Part shown: positions 11,801 through 20,440 of the stretch, piece by piece
Position numbering within the stretch: position 1 is the first letter of the stretch
How the letters are laid out: every line of letters starts with the position of its first letter
DNA from: Symbiodinium natans
Taxonomy: Eukaryota; Sar; Dinophyceae; Suessiales; Symbiodiniaceae
Reading direction: 5' to 3'
Assembly (NCBI GenBank): GCA_905221605.1
Contig: CAJNDS010000003.1
Coordinates: 534,001 to 598,000, forward strand
DNA: 64,000 nucleotides
Notes under the pieces: model-generated
Database searches by the model: none
Seen by the model: only the letters and a program-made list of their open reading frames with translations
What the model was told of the DNA's origin: nothing
Program-made: the position numbers and the translations under genes

Positions 11801-12120
11801 AAAGGCACAGGGGTCTTCATAGGGGTCTTCCAGCCTATACGAGGGGCCTATGCGTGCGTGCCTATCGGTTTCATACAGACTCCCCAGACAGGGGTCTATA
11901 GGCCTAGGGCGGCAGTCAACACGGGGTTGGTGGGAACTCTGACCACATGGCCAAGAGCCGAGGCGAATATGAGGCTGAGCATAAAGGCTTTCGTTTCGTG
12001 TCGCCGACATCAGACTAGGGTTGACGGAAGGGCCCAATCCAAGGCCTCATGCGGCAGCCCCAAAGCTGGGGAGGCCATCTGGAACTGGTGGCGCTGGCGC
12101 GGCGGTGGCACAAGAACGTT
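8853..12120 (+). CDS. OTU-type cysteine protease (deubiquitinase-like), split in exons, incomplete
   Basis: Five pieces spell an OTU fold in order. Piece 1, about 8853-8911: VVDGDGACLFRS, the DGxC catalytic loop (Asp and nucleophile Cys present). Piece 2, about 9004-9040: (S)IGDQFGEIVLEH. Piece 3, about 9214-9279: AELRAGCIDF then VEHRRDFEPFL. Piece 4, about 9351-9393: AGVADFDAYLSNMS. Piece 5, about 12058-12120: PQSWGGHLELVALARRW, the conserved WGGxLEL helix. OTU proteases remove ubiquitin or ubiquitin-like proteins; the family call rests on these motifs. Pieces 2, 3 and 4 join in frame using GC or GT donors. The piece 4-5 junction does not fit my phases, and the interval of 2.7 kb is full of minisatellites. 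The catalytic His region was not found, so this may be a decayed gene. Piece 1 has an AG|C acceptor candidate; its start is uncertain. Confidence 0.6.
9773..10055 (+). repeat. 86-bp tandem repeat, block 1
   Basis: Units start with GGCATTCAAGTGAGCGG at about 9773, 9861, 9947 and 10033, giving a period of about 86 bp. Each carries GGAAAGCCAACCCCAGCAAG and ACAATATTCACAA. Some frames stay open because the unit is repeated, but in-frame stops (TGA in CAAGTGAG) argue against coding. The block ends in a (CA)n run at about 10053-10073. Confidence 0.9.
10098..10570 (+). repeat. Degenerate tandem repeat of about 80 bp, family 2
   Basis: Recurring order: ATGGCAAGATAAA, then GCGAGCACT, then GAAAGCCTGCCGTAACAAAG(C/T)GGCGCTTT. 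Roughly five to six diverged units. Long minus-strand open frames here are a by-product of the repeat. Confidence 0.75.
10681..11213 (+). repeat. 86-bp tandem repeat, block 2
   Basis: Same unit as the first block, with starts near 10723, 10809, 10895, 10978, 11064 and 11150. One unit has lost 3 bp, giving an 83-bp step. Copies here are nearly identical, so this is a recent amplification. Confidence 0.9.
11222..11745. repeat. Family-2 repeats with an inverted copy
   Basis: Direct units at about 11222-11465 face an inverted unit at about 11640-11735 (TTACGGCAGGCTTTCGTTCC, then TTTATCTTGCCAT), which is the reverse complement of the direct unit. Between them lies a C-rich tract (about 11537-11572). 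The arrangement can form a large stem-loop. Confidence 0.65.
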
Positions 12121-12129
12121 GTGACTTTC

Positions 12130-12835
12130 CGCAACGTTCGGAGCACCCCAAAAGAAGCATCACTTTCGGGACACTTTCCGCCAAGGCTAAACGCCTTTAA
12201 AACATCTTTAGCCCAGACCTGGGCAACCTTCACCAAACCACCTCGAGAAACCACGTGGCTGTTACCTGCAGGGCCCTCTAAACGCATTGTAATGCCTTTT
12301 TTTGCCTGTAAGACTGCAAGGCATTTTTCTCGAACATGCCTGCCAATGCACACATGTCACCCTAGGGCCTGAAAATGCCTCTAAACCGCCTTGACAACAA
12401 AGGCGCAGGCGCCAAAAAGCCCTCAAGTGCGCGCGAGCGGGGATGCGCAGAAACCCTAAACTTTTTGCCCCTAAACCCTAAACCACAGAACGACTCACAG
12501 AGAGGGAGCGACTTAATGTCAGGTTGTGTACAGCCCAGAGCGGCTGGGCGCCAACGAGTGGACCACCGACATTGCGGTCGAATCGGAGGACACCTTCCCG
12601 CCCCTCGTCTTGATTTTCTGGTGCGCCTAAACTTTGTCACTAAAACGAGCACAACTCATGAGGCTGTGCCTCCATGAGCTTGCGGACGGCGTCCAAAAGC
12701 ATCACAGCCCTGCCAGGCAGGGTGTCGTTTCCAGCTGTGTTCCTTCTAAAGCTTGAACACTATCAGGTCACCAGCTTAGCTGAGTTGCAGTGGTGTTCTT
12801 GCAAATCATGTTCCCGGCATATGCCCGGTTTTTCC
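12130..12835. other. No gene recognised
   Basis: Mostly unique sequence with short telomere-like snippets at about 12466-12484. Open frames on both strands lack motifs. I looked here for the missing OTU catalytic His segment and did not find it. Confidence 0.35.
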
Positions 12836-13075
12836 ACACTTTTGTAGTTTGTTTTAGTTTTTTCAGGTTTAAAATCAGAACCAGACGTTTTGGCATCTGC
12901 TTTGGAGTCCACGCTTGTGTAATTTGTTTTAGGTTTATGTTAGGTGTAAATTCAAAACCAAACGTTTAGGACTTTGCTTTGGAGTCCATGCTTTTGTAAT
13001 TTGTTTTAGGTTTACATTCAGAACCAGACGTTTTGGAATTTGCCTTGGAATCCGCGCTGCTTGTAATTTGTGCTT
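12836..13075 (+). repeat. Tandem repeat of about 66-78 bp, 3.3 units
   Basis: Units start near 12836, 12911, 12989 and 13055. Each has TTTGTAATTTGTTTTAG, then CAGAACCAGACGTTTTGG, then TTTGCTTTGGAGTC. Unit lengths differ by internal indels. Confidence 0.8.
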
Positions 13076-13519
13076 GCAACAATGTTTGCGATCAACTTGC
13101 GCGGCGCATCTAAACTTGCGTTATTCGGCCCGCCGGTTAGCACGGGCAAGGGAGGAAGGCCATGGACTCGATGATCTGCTGTCCAGAGAGCGTAGGAATT
13201 GACAATGCTGTTAGCAAACTGTGCATCGGCAGAAGCACCATTGTGAGATCCTAGATGCTTGCAGTCCCGCCCCCCAAACTTTGCTGAGCCCGTGGGGCGC
13301 TTATAAACTCTGCGACACTGCAGCAAGGCCAATCAGGACCTTCAACGCTGAAAGCAAAGTGCTCGTCGTCGCATTTCAATTCTCGAGGGCTGCAGCAGGC
13401 ATGTCACCGATATCATGCTGACATCGTTCCAGTGCAGCTCTTGAAAAAGAATGAGATCAAGGGGTGTCATTGCAGTGGTTTTGGCTGTCCGGCTTCATAG
13501 CTGACAACTTTGACGAATG

Positions 13520-13733
13520 AAGCTTCCGTCATGAGGTACGAAATGATAGAGCTTTAATTCTTCTTAAGTGTAAAAGTAGTAGTACCTTTTACACGTGCCA
13601 CAATCCTAAGAAAGTTTTGTTGCTTTGTTTTGTTGGGTTTTGTCCAGCCTTTGAGCAGAGACCAGCAAACATGACATGTCTTGTTCACATGCTCAAGGTA
13701 CATGACACGTCATGGCACATTTCTTTTCAAGAC
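13520..13733 (+). repeat. Split direct repeat A1 (5' end of element)
   Basis: 214 bp, matching 20722-20935 base for base in my reading (offset 7202). It starts AAGCTTCCGTCATGAGG. Inside is an inverted repeat GTGTAAAAG (13568-13576) / CTTTTACAC (13586-13594) with a 9-bp loop, and CATGAC-AC-GTCATG near the 3' end (about 13701-13714). These are candidate recombinase arms. Confidence 0.9.
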
Positions 13734-13846
13734 ATCATGGCACAATAAGCCAGATTTTTCCATGATGCTTGTGGTTTAGGATTTTGAGAAGTACAGGGGG
13801 TAAGGCTCCCAAAATCCAGACGTGACTTTAGCTCCGGAGGGGAGCC

Positions 13847-15820
13847 ATGGCCAGTTCTTCGAGTTCTCAAGTTCCGGGCCCTCAGACCGACATGAGCTTG
13901 TATCGCAGAATGTTGCAAGGGGCTGTGAACGAAGTCTCTGGCGAGTCGACGAACCTTTTTTATCCATGGGAAACGGATGCTATGAAGGATTTTTTCGGTC
14001 AAGAGTCGCAAGCATTATTTCATGTTCCTTCGATTGCAGTCCCGAGTTTCGCAATTCCAAGCACAACCCCACAGCCTTCGAAGACCAGTGCTCAGGCTCA
14101 TGTTGCTCTACAAGATTTTCCCATGTATGTGAGCGCAATCAGCGCCTTTCGCAATGAAAATTTTCTGGAGGAGAGGGCCAGGAAGCTCGAGAAATGCTAT
14201 GACAAGTGGATGACCCTGCTAAGTCACAATTTTGATGCTTTTGCTATCGGGGCATCCTTGTCCAAAGAGTTTCAGAGATCTACAAGGTATGAAGGGAGCC
14301 GAAAGATCCTCAGCGCGACCTTCGGCCTCAAATCCCCTGCTACCCTTGACAAGCGTGCAAATTCCATGCTCAGATACTTGCAGTGGCACAAAAAGTACCG
14401 GGGCGGTTTTGGATTCCCTATATCACGAGACGAAGCATGGCAATATCTATCGTACTTGGAAAGTGAAGGTGCAGGTGCAAGTGCAGGCGGCGCCTTTCTT
14501 GAAGCTGTGCGTTTTTCTCACTTCGTCCTCGGGCTCCGCGATGTGACCTTCATATTCGAATCACGGGAGGTATGTGGGCTAGCCGAGCAGATGCTTGCAA
14601 ACAAAGAGCCGTGGGATCCCGCAGACCTTTTAACTGTGAACGAAGTCAAGTTGCTGCGTATTTTTGTGTGGGATGAGTGCCAAAGCGTGATAGACCGTGT
14701 GGGGGCAGTCCATTTCCTACATGCAATATACAGTCGTAGCAGGTGGTCTGATTTTCGGCATGTGCATGAGATCCTGCCGGACTTTGATGATGAGCATGTT
14801 GGGTACTTGGAAGTCACCACTCGATGGCATAAAACAGCAAAAAACGCGGATGTCAAAGGCAAGCTTTTACCTATAGTGGCGCCGTCTAGAGGCCTTGTAG
14901 AAGAGCCCTGGACAAAAGCTTGGGTGGCCTTGCGTGAGAAGTTAAATCTACCAACCACAGGTGTTGTCGATGGACCGCTTCTCCCGGCGCCAGACCTCGC
15001 AGAGGTTGGAAAGTGGACGAAACGGCCGGTGGTCGCAAAGGAGGCAACAGAATGGCTGAGACGTATTCTAGGACTCATGCAGCCTCTCACTCCGCCTAGC
15101 GCGTCTTCACATTCCTTCAAAAGCTCTCCTTTATCGTGGTGTGCTAAGTTCGGCATACCGAGTCCTGATCAGGATATCCTTGGGAGGCACGTCACCATGG
15201 GGTCAAAGCACGTTTATGCTAGGGAGCTCATTGCAAAACCTCTTCGTCAGTTCGAATTTGTCTTGGAGCAGATCCGAACAAACATTTTCGACCCAGACCG
15301 CACAAGGTCGGGCTACTTTGTGAGGTCGGGCAAAGAGCCTCCGAAAGAACGAAGTCAAGACATTGAAGTGCGTGAAGACTCCGAAGAGCCAAGTGGCGAT
15401 AAAGAAATTGCTCTCTTCACAGAACGATGTGAAGACGTCAAAGACAAAGAAGACCCTGAAGACCTAGTTGAAGCTCCTCTTGCGGAGCAAGGCGCTTCTC
15501 GCGTCGAAGTGCAAGAGCAAGATGAGTCGGGATCCAGTGAAAGCGAAGAGTCGACCAGCATGTCGTCGTCGAGCGAAGATGTTCCCCGAAATAAGGTGCG
15601 AAAGATCGAGGCAAACACCAAGGAGCAGCACCACTACGCCCACGTAAAGTCTGGGGTCGTCCACGCCATCAACACCGGTGACAACATGTATGACATGAAC
15701 AAGTTCATATGTGGCAAAGAGAATTCTGAGAAGTACGTGAAAGTAGATAACCGTAGGACGGCAATGCGGATTACATGTCAAAGATGCTTCAAAGCGCAAC
15801 ATGTGTCTGCAATTGAGTGA
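13847..15820 (+). CDS. Tyrosine recombinase of the DIRS-order element
   Basis: 657 residues from the first ATG, 113 bp after the A1 repeat. The recombinase would integrate the circular double-stranded cDNA, replacing the DDE integrase of LTR elements. Residues about 100-250 are the helical core-binding region (RANSMLRYLQWHKKY at about 170-184). The catalytic domain has Arg299 in SRSRWSDF, a basic segment HKTAKNADVKGK at 328-339, His422 and Lys425 in SHSFKSS, His448 in LGRH, and Tyr457 in KHVYARE. Tyrosine recombinases normally have Arg where Lys425 is. A long acidic, Ser-rich linker (about 495-580) follows. The C-terminal tail has Cys622, Cys644 and Cys647 and may bind zinc. Placement upstream of Gag is unusual for this class, where it commonly follows pol. 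Codon use is even and there are no internal stops. Confidence 0.88.
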   Translation: MASSSSSQVPGPQTDMSLYRRMLQGAVNEVSGESTNLFYPWETDAMKDFFGQESQALFHVPSIAVPSFAIPSTTPQPSKTSAQAHVALQDFPMYVSAISAFRNENFLEERARKLEKCYDKWMTLLSHNFDAFAIGASLSKEFQRSTRYEGSRKILSATFGLKSPATLDKRANSMLRYLQWHKKYRGGFGFPISRDEAWQYLSYLESEGAGASAGGAFLEAVRFSHFVLGLRDVTFIFESREVCGLAEQMLANKEPWDPADLLTVNEVKLLRIFVWDECQSVIDRVGAVHFLHAIYSRSRWSDFRHVHEILPDFDDEHVGYLEVTTRWHKTAKNADVKGKLLPIVAPSRGLVEEPWTKAWVALREKLNLPTTGVVDGPLLPAPDLAEVGKWTKRPVVAKEATEWLRRILGLMQPLTPPSASSHSFKSSPLSWCAKFGIPSPDQDILGRHVTMGSKHVYARELIAKPLRQFEFVLEQIRTNIFDPDRTRSGYFVRSGKEPPKERSQDIEVREDSEEPSGDKEIALFTERCEDVKDKEDPEDLVEAPLAEQGASRVEVQEQDESGSSESEESTSMSSSSEDVPRNKVRKIEANTKEQHHYAHVKSGVVHAINTGDNMYDMNKFICGKENSEKYVKVDNRRTAMRITCQRCFKAQHVSAIE

Positions 15821-15998
15821 GAATGTGTTGAGTGTGCTGATTTTCAGATGTCGAGTCAAAATGAGTGGAGCGTGCGTTGCCCATGAAGTTCTTCGACCGC
15901 TCTAGGTCGCAACTTGGAGGATGTGCGCAGGGAGCCCGTTATGTCTTAGCAGCTTTTTGTGTCAAGTTTTGCTTGTCCCTGTACCTGTCAGTGTTGCC

Positions 15999-16907
15999 AT
16001 GACCACCATTCTTGAAAGCGAAGCTTACTTGAAGCAGAGAGCAGAAGAGATTGGCATTTCAGAAGGCAGCATCAAAGCCCTTGTGGAGCATGGGGTCAAA
16101 AAGCTGTCAACTCTAGCGTTTGCGCACGGGCAACCTGGACAAGCCATCAATCAGGGCGACTTTGAGGCCTTCGCCAAGGGGGTAAACAAAGGCACGGCCA
16201 TGTCTACCGCGGACACGGCCGGACTGAAACAACTTCTGTTTGAGGCCCACGTTCTTGTTACCCAACAATTGAAGGCCCGTATAGAGGAGCCATCCTCGGA
16301 GACAGCAATCCCAAAACAAATTCCTATGGCGGAAAGAAATGCGCGCATGGACAAGCTCCGAAAAGATCTACAGGGCGTGTTATTGGAGGGAAGTCTGGAA
16401 CCCGCTCATTCACTTCTCGATCTAGTGTGCCACATGGTCTCCACGAAGGTTTTGCGGTATATTGGCCCCGAAAGGTGCCCCTCACGATCTTTCGAGATTG
16501 CCCACCTCAAACCCAAGAAGACGGTGCAGATTGAGGGAACGAGCTTAAGCGTGAAGGATGTGGGGGACCTTCAGAACATTGACCCGCACGGTGTGTATGA
16601 GAACCTCAATGCCTTGAAAAGGAGGGGCCTGGCATTTCATTTTGCGGACTTGATGTCTTGGCGAGTCCACGAGAAATATCTCGCAAGCCTCATGGATCGT
16701 ATGAGCTTAGACCCACCCCCGGGGTATGGCAGGACTTCACTTGGACAGGTACTCAGAGCGGATAAAGAGGCCTTCCAGAAAGCCATGAAAGAGGTGACCA
16801 GCTTCTCACGCACAGCCGCAGGAGATCTTCCTCTCGATTCCTTCTTTAAAGACCCGCTCAGTTGCTCGGAGGTTGCTTTTCATCTTCTCTTCTCCCACAA
16901 CCCTTGA
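15999..16907 (+). CDS. Gag-like ORF of the DIRS-order element
   Basis: 302 residues if it starts at the ATG at 15999; an upstream in-frame ATG at 15921 adds 26 hydrophobic residues that look like chance coding. It lies between the recombinase and pol, where a nucleocapsid is needed. The protein is helical (LESEAYLKQRAEEIGIS at the start) with a conserved-looking core around DLQNIDPHGVYENLNALKRRG and no enzyme motif. The frame closes at a TGA at 16905-16907. The basic zinc-binding tail expected of a Gag continues in the frame one base back (16850-17236), so the two are probably one protein joined by -1 frameshifting, or one protein broken by an indel. Function is assigned by position and by this tail. 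Confidence 0.65.
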   Translation: MTTILESEAYLKQRAEEIGISEGSIKALVEHGVKKLSTLAFAHGQPGQAINQGDFEAFAKGVNKGTAMSTADTAGLKQLLFEAHVLVTQQLKARIEEPSSETAIPKQIPMAERNARMDKLRKDLQGVLLEGSLEPAHSLLDLVCHMVSTKVLRYIGPERCPSRSFEIAHLKPKKTVQIEGTSLSVKDVGDLQNIDPHGVYENLNALKRRGLAFHFADLMSWRVHEKYLASLMDRMSLDPPPGYGRTSLGQVLRADKEAFQKAMKEVTSFSRTAAGDLPLDSFFKDPLSCSEVAFHLLFSHNP

Positions 16908-17236
16908 AAGGAAAGGGTGAAGGCAAAAAGGGCGATAGAGGTGGCAAGGACGGGAGCAAATGGCGTTCCACCCCATACTTCGACAACAAGGACCTGAAGG
17001 GAAAGGGGCCTGGAAAGACAGGAGGAAAGGGTGGTGGAAAAGGTTGGCGCATGCCCCGAGCATTGATTGACAATGGGTCCCCAGTGGATGCAGACAATAA
17101 CCCCATCTGCTACGGCTTCAATTTGGGCACATGTCAGGATGCTGCAGCGGGAGCTCGTTGTGCTAAAGGGCGTCATGTGTGCTGCCACGTTGGTTGCTAC
17201 AAACCCCACATGTACTCAGAACACCCAAAGAAGTGA
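16850..17236 (+). CDS. Gag C-terminal basic tail with CCCH/zinc-knuckle-like segment (-1 frame)
   Basis: This open frame begins after a TAA at 16847-16849 and overlaps the Gag ORF by about 55 nt. It has a Lys/Gly-rich stretch (KGKGEGKKGDRGG and KGKGPGKTGGKGGGKG) and then ICYGFNLGTC, followed by RHVCCHVGCYKPH (about 17105-17215). The Cys and His spacing suits one or two zinc fingers binding nucleic acid. It has no good ATG. It ends at one TGA (17234-17236), 12 bases before the pol ATG and in the same frame as pol, so readthrough or re-initiation could link them. No canonical X_XXY_YYZ slippery heptamer is evident in the overlap. Confidence 0.6.
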   Translation, partial: RPAQLLGGCFSSSLLPQPLKGKGEGKKGDRGGKDGSKWRSTPYFDNKDLKGKGPGKTGGKGGGKGWRMPRALIDNGSPVDADNNPICYGFNLGTCQDAAAGARCAKGRHVCCHVGCYKPHMYSEHPKK

Positions 17237-17248
17237 GAGAACTTCGAG

Positions 17249-20200
17249 ATGCGAGAGTGCTCCTTGGAGTCTTGTTTCTTGCTTGAGCTTTGTGCGGGCA
17301 CAGCTGGTTTCACTGCAGCGGCGCGGTTAGAAGGTTTTCGGGACTCGTTTGGTATCGATCACGTTCGACCCTCGCGCTGCAAAGGCCCTATCGTTTGCCT
17401 CGATTTGACGAATAGTGATGACCAGTCCTTAGTTCTGGAATGGTTGGAAAATCCGTTGTGTCGAGGAGTCCTTTTAGCTCCACCTTGTGGAACGGCAAGA
17501 GCGGCGCGAAACATCAGACTTCCTCATGAATTTGGTGGGGGACCTCCCCCTTTACGCAGCACGGCAGAGCCGGATGGCATGTATGTTTTGAGTCCAAAAT
17601 ATCGACAAAGGGTTGGCCAAGCCAACAAAATTTTCGCGTTCGTGAAAGATGTGGTGGAGAAAGCTACTGCGCTTGGGAAACCTGCTGTGGTAGAGAATCC
17701 GTCTAATTCACTCTTTTGGCTCTCTACCTTTTGGACCACCTTGACTTGCTCACGTGAGATGGGGTACCAGGCGCATCACGCGTGTGCCTACGGCGGTCGT
17801 CGGCCGAAGCAGACAACTTTGGCATTCAACCGTGAAGTTTTCCATGGAATCAATGGTGTTTGTCCGGGAGACCATGAGCATTTGGCCTGGGGAAAATCCA
17901 GCGGACAGTGGGCTACCAGTTTGGAGGCACAATACCCCCCGGGACTCTGCAAAGCATTAGTCCGTTGTTTTCTCAAATGCGCGCAGCATGATGGGATCAC
18001 AATGCCGCCTTCTTCGCTCCATGAGTTGTCAATCTCCTCTAGGGACTTTTTGCAAGCCGTGAGAGTCATGATGCACGAGCCTGTCAAGCAGTCCAAGCTT
18101 CCACGTCTTGTGCCAGAGTTCAAGCAGGTTGTTACAATCTTTGGCCCCTCAGGTTCTCTTCCTGCCAGCACAGTACGTCGCCGGCTTGAATCGCAATGGC
18201 CATTACAGTCAGACGTGGTGTGCAGTGATGCGACGTTTGTTGTTTTGCCGGAGGGAGCCCAGTTGTTACGCCACACTGTTAAAAAAGGGGAGAGTCAGTG
18301 TGAGGACGACAGCCGCCCATGTGAACAGGCTTGGGGAATCCCTTTCGGGAAGATTGAGTTCTTCAAAGAGACCCTCGAAAAAGGCCATCCCAGGTGTAGA
18401 TCGGCTTTTCTTCCAGAACCCCTTCGGCGTGCAATAGATTTCAGCATTGAGGCCACTGATGCAGAGATTGTTGAATCTAGGGCGGCCTGGTTCAAGAAAT
18501 GGGTGGCGCGTGCTCGGGCTCTTCAAGAAGACGAAGCGGACATGAAATCGAAGATGGACCCCGAGATCAAAAGGGTTGTTGAAACCAAGCGCATTCTCCT
18601 TTTCAAAGAAATCTTGCATGACCTGGACTACCCCGACAGGGATGTGTGGAAGCTGTTGAGGGATGGGGTCAAACTACACGGGGACATAGAGAAGTCAAAT
18701 GTTTTCCCTCAGAAGCTCAGGCCAGCCACTCTAACACCAGAGGCGCTGAGAAAGATCGCCCCAGCTGTCAATCACGCGAACTTGAAACACGTTGGCCCGT
18801 CAGATGACAAAGAATTAGATGAAGCCATGTGGCAAAAGACTGAAGAAGAAGAAGCTGCAGGGTGGATAACCACGCCCGTGAGCATTGGCGAGATCCCCAA
18901 GGACTACCCTCTCGCCCGGCGGTTTGCGCTAAAGCAGAAAAAGGGCAAGATCCGCCTCATTGATGATTTTTCGTGTTCTTTGACAAACAGTACTACAACG
19001 TGCCACGAAAAGTCGGTGCTGGATACCATCGATGTTCTCAGCTCCTCCATGATGTACATGTTTCAGCGGTGCAAGAGCGAGGGGTTGAAGCCCAACTTGT
19101 GTGTCAAAACGGTTGATTTGAAATCAGCTTACAAGCAGGTCCCGGTTGCTGTGGAGAGTGAACCCTTTGCCTATGTTGCAGCCTACTCCCCAAAACACAA
19201 GGAAAAAATGGCCTTCAGATGCACCGCCATGCCTTTTGGTGGTTCAGCGTCAGTCCCTGGGTTTTTGAGACTGGCCCGGGCGATTTGGTACATAGCGACC
19301 GTTGCCTTAAAGATCATTACCACAAATTTCTTTGACGACTATGTCATTGTGAGTGAGAGTTCTGTGGCGCACAACACAAATCAATCCTTCGAGTCGCTGT
19401 TGAGTTTGCTGGGATGGAAATTCGATGCTTCGGGTCCCAAGGCCACGAAGTTTGGAAAGATGGCTGACGCCTTGGGCATTACTATCGATTTTTCAGAGAG
19501 CCGTGAGTACAAGATGAAGTTAAGGAACACTGTTTCACGCAGAGAAGAGATCATTGCTATGATTGATGAGGTTGTGGTGCTAGGGGAGCTCAGTAGGGTG
19601 AAAGCTTTGCAGTTGAGGGGCCGTATGGGCTTTGCGGAGAGCCAGGTCTTTGGCAGAACCGCAAGACAAGCCATGCATTCCTTGGTGGATCATGCGTACT
19701 ACGGCGGGGGAGGCTGTGTTTCCGCGAGTTTGCTTCGAGACCTCAAGGCCCTCCGGGACTTCGTCGAAAAAGGGGAAGATCGTGAGCTAACGGTCGCGTC
19801 AAAAGAAAACTTCGTGCTCCTCACTGATGCCAGCTATGAAGAAGGAAGAGCTTGCGTAGGAGGAGTGCTGGTAGGACCTTCGGGAACCCTATTGGAGTAT
19901 TTCAGTCATGAATTATCGAAGCAGCAAACAAAAGCTTTGGGCAGTGAAGAAAAGGATACGATAATCTTCGAGTGCGAGATCCTGGCCCTCGTTGTCGGAT
20001 TTGAATTGTGGGAAAGGATTTTGGCGCAGCGTCAAGTTATCATGTGCTTGGACAATGATGCCGCGAGGTTCACAATCTTGGCAGGCTATGGGCGCTCCAC
20101 TGTTTCCGAAAGGTTGGTCAAGAGATTCGTGTGCTTGGAAGAGAGCTCGAGGGCGCATATTTGGATCGCACGTGTGCCTTCGCCATCAAATCTTGCTGAC

Positions 20201-20440
20201 TTACCATCACGACTTGAGTGCGAGTACTTAGAACACAAGGGTTGCGTTCGCAAGCGTGCGAACATTGAGTGGCTCGTTGACGAGAACCACCATCTGCCGG
20301 TGGGACGCTCAGTGCCGGGTGCCACAAACAGAGAGGGGGAAGAGCTAGTGTCACCCAAAAGATCAAGACCGGATATTGGCCTCAAGCAAATGTTGAGATC
20401 TGTATGGCTTAAACAGCTTCCTGAAAGTCAAGAGGTCTGA
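17249..20440 (+). CDS. Pol: C5-methyltransferase-like domain + reverse transcriptase + RNase H
   Basis: 1063 residues. Residues about 8-240 resemble a cytosine-C5 methyltransferase: LLELCAGTAGF (11-21, SAM-binding motif I), LLAPPCGTARA (75-85, with Cys80 at the motif IV position), AVVENPSNS (146-154, ENV-like motif VI), YGGRRPKQT (181-189, motif VIII-like) and QYPPGLCKAL (228-237, motif X-like). The RT follows: GKIRLIDDFS (566-575), TVDLKSAYKQ (621-630, first Asp 623), MPFGGSASVPGF (661-672) and NFFDDYVIV (693-701, catalytic Asp 696/697). RNase H: LLTDAS (Asp860), FECEILAL (Glu910), CLDNDAA (Asp935) and NLADLPSR (Asp984). DIRS1-type elements have an adenine-methyltransferase-like domain after RNase H; here a C5-like domain is at the N terminus. 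The last 34 codons lie inside repeat B1. Methylation activity is inferred. Confidence 0.87.
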   Translation: MRECSLESCFLLELCAGTAGFTAAARLEGFRDSFGIDHVRPSRCKGPIVCLDLTNSDDQSLVLEWLENPLCRGVLLAPPCGTARAARNIRLPHEFGGGPPPLRSTAEPDGMYVLSPKYRQRVGQANKIFAFVKDVVEKATALGKPAVVENPSNSLFWLSTFWTTLTCSREMGYQAHHACAYGGRRPKQTTLAFNREVFHGINGVCPGDHEHLAWGKSSGQWATSLEAQYPPGLCKALVRCFLKCAQHDGITMPPSSLHELSISSRDFLQAVRVMMHEPVKQSKLPRLVPEFKQVVTIFGPSGSLPASTVRRRLESQWPLQSDVVCSDATFVVLPEGAQLLRHTVKKGESQCEDDSRPCEQAWGIPFGKIEFFKETLEKGHPRCRSAFLPEPLRRAIDFSIEATDAEIVESRAAWFKKWVARARALQEDEADMKSKMDPEIKRVVETKRILLFKEILHDLDYPDRDVWKLLRDGVKLHGDIEKSNVFPQKLRPATLTPEALRKIAPAVNHANLKHVGPSDDKELDEAMWQKTEEEEAAGWITTPVSIGEIPKDYPLARRFALKQKKGKIRLIDDFSCSLTNSTTTCHEKSVLDTIDVLSSSMMYMFQRCKSEGLKPNLCVKTVDLKSAYKQVPVAVESEPFAYVAAYSPKHKEKMAFRCTAMPFGGSASVPGFLRLARAIWYIATVALKIITTNFFDDYVIVSESSVAHNTNQSFESLLSLLGWKFDASGPKATKFGKMADALGITIDFSESREYKMKLRNTVSRREEIIAMIDEVVVLGELSRVKALQLRGRMGFAESQVFGRTARQAMHSLVDHAYYGGGGCVSASLLRDLKALRDFVEKGEDRELTVASKENFVLLTDASYEEGRACVGGVLVGPSGTLLEYFSHELSKQQTKALGSEEKDTIIFECEILALVVGFELWERILAQRQVIMCLDNDAARFTILAGYGRSTVSERLVKRFVCLEESSRAHIWIARVPSPSNLADLPSRLECEYLEHKGCVRKRANIEWLVDENHHLPVGRSVPGATNREGEELVSPKRSRPDIGLKQMLRSVWLKQLPESQEV

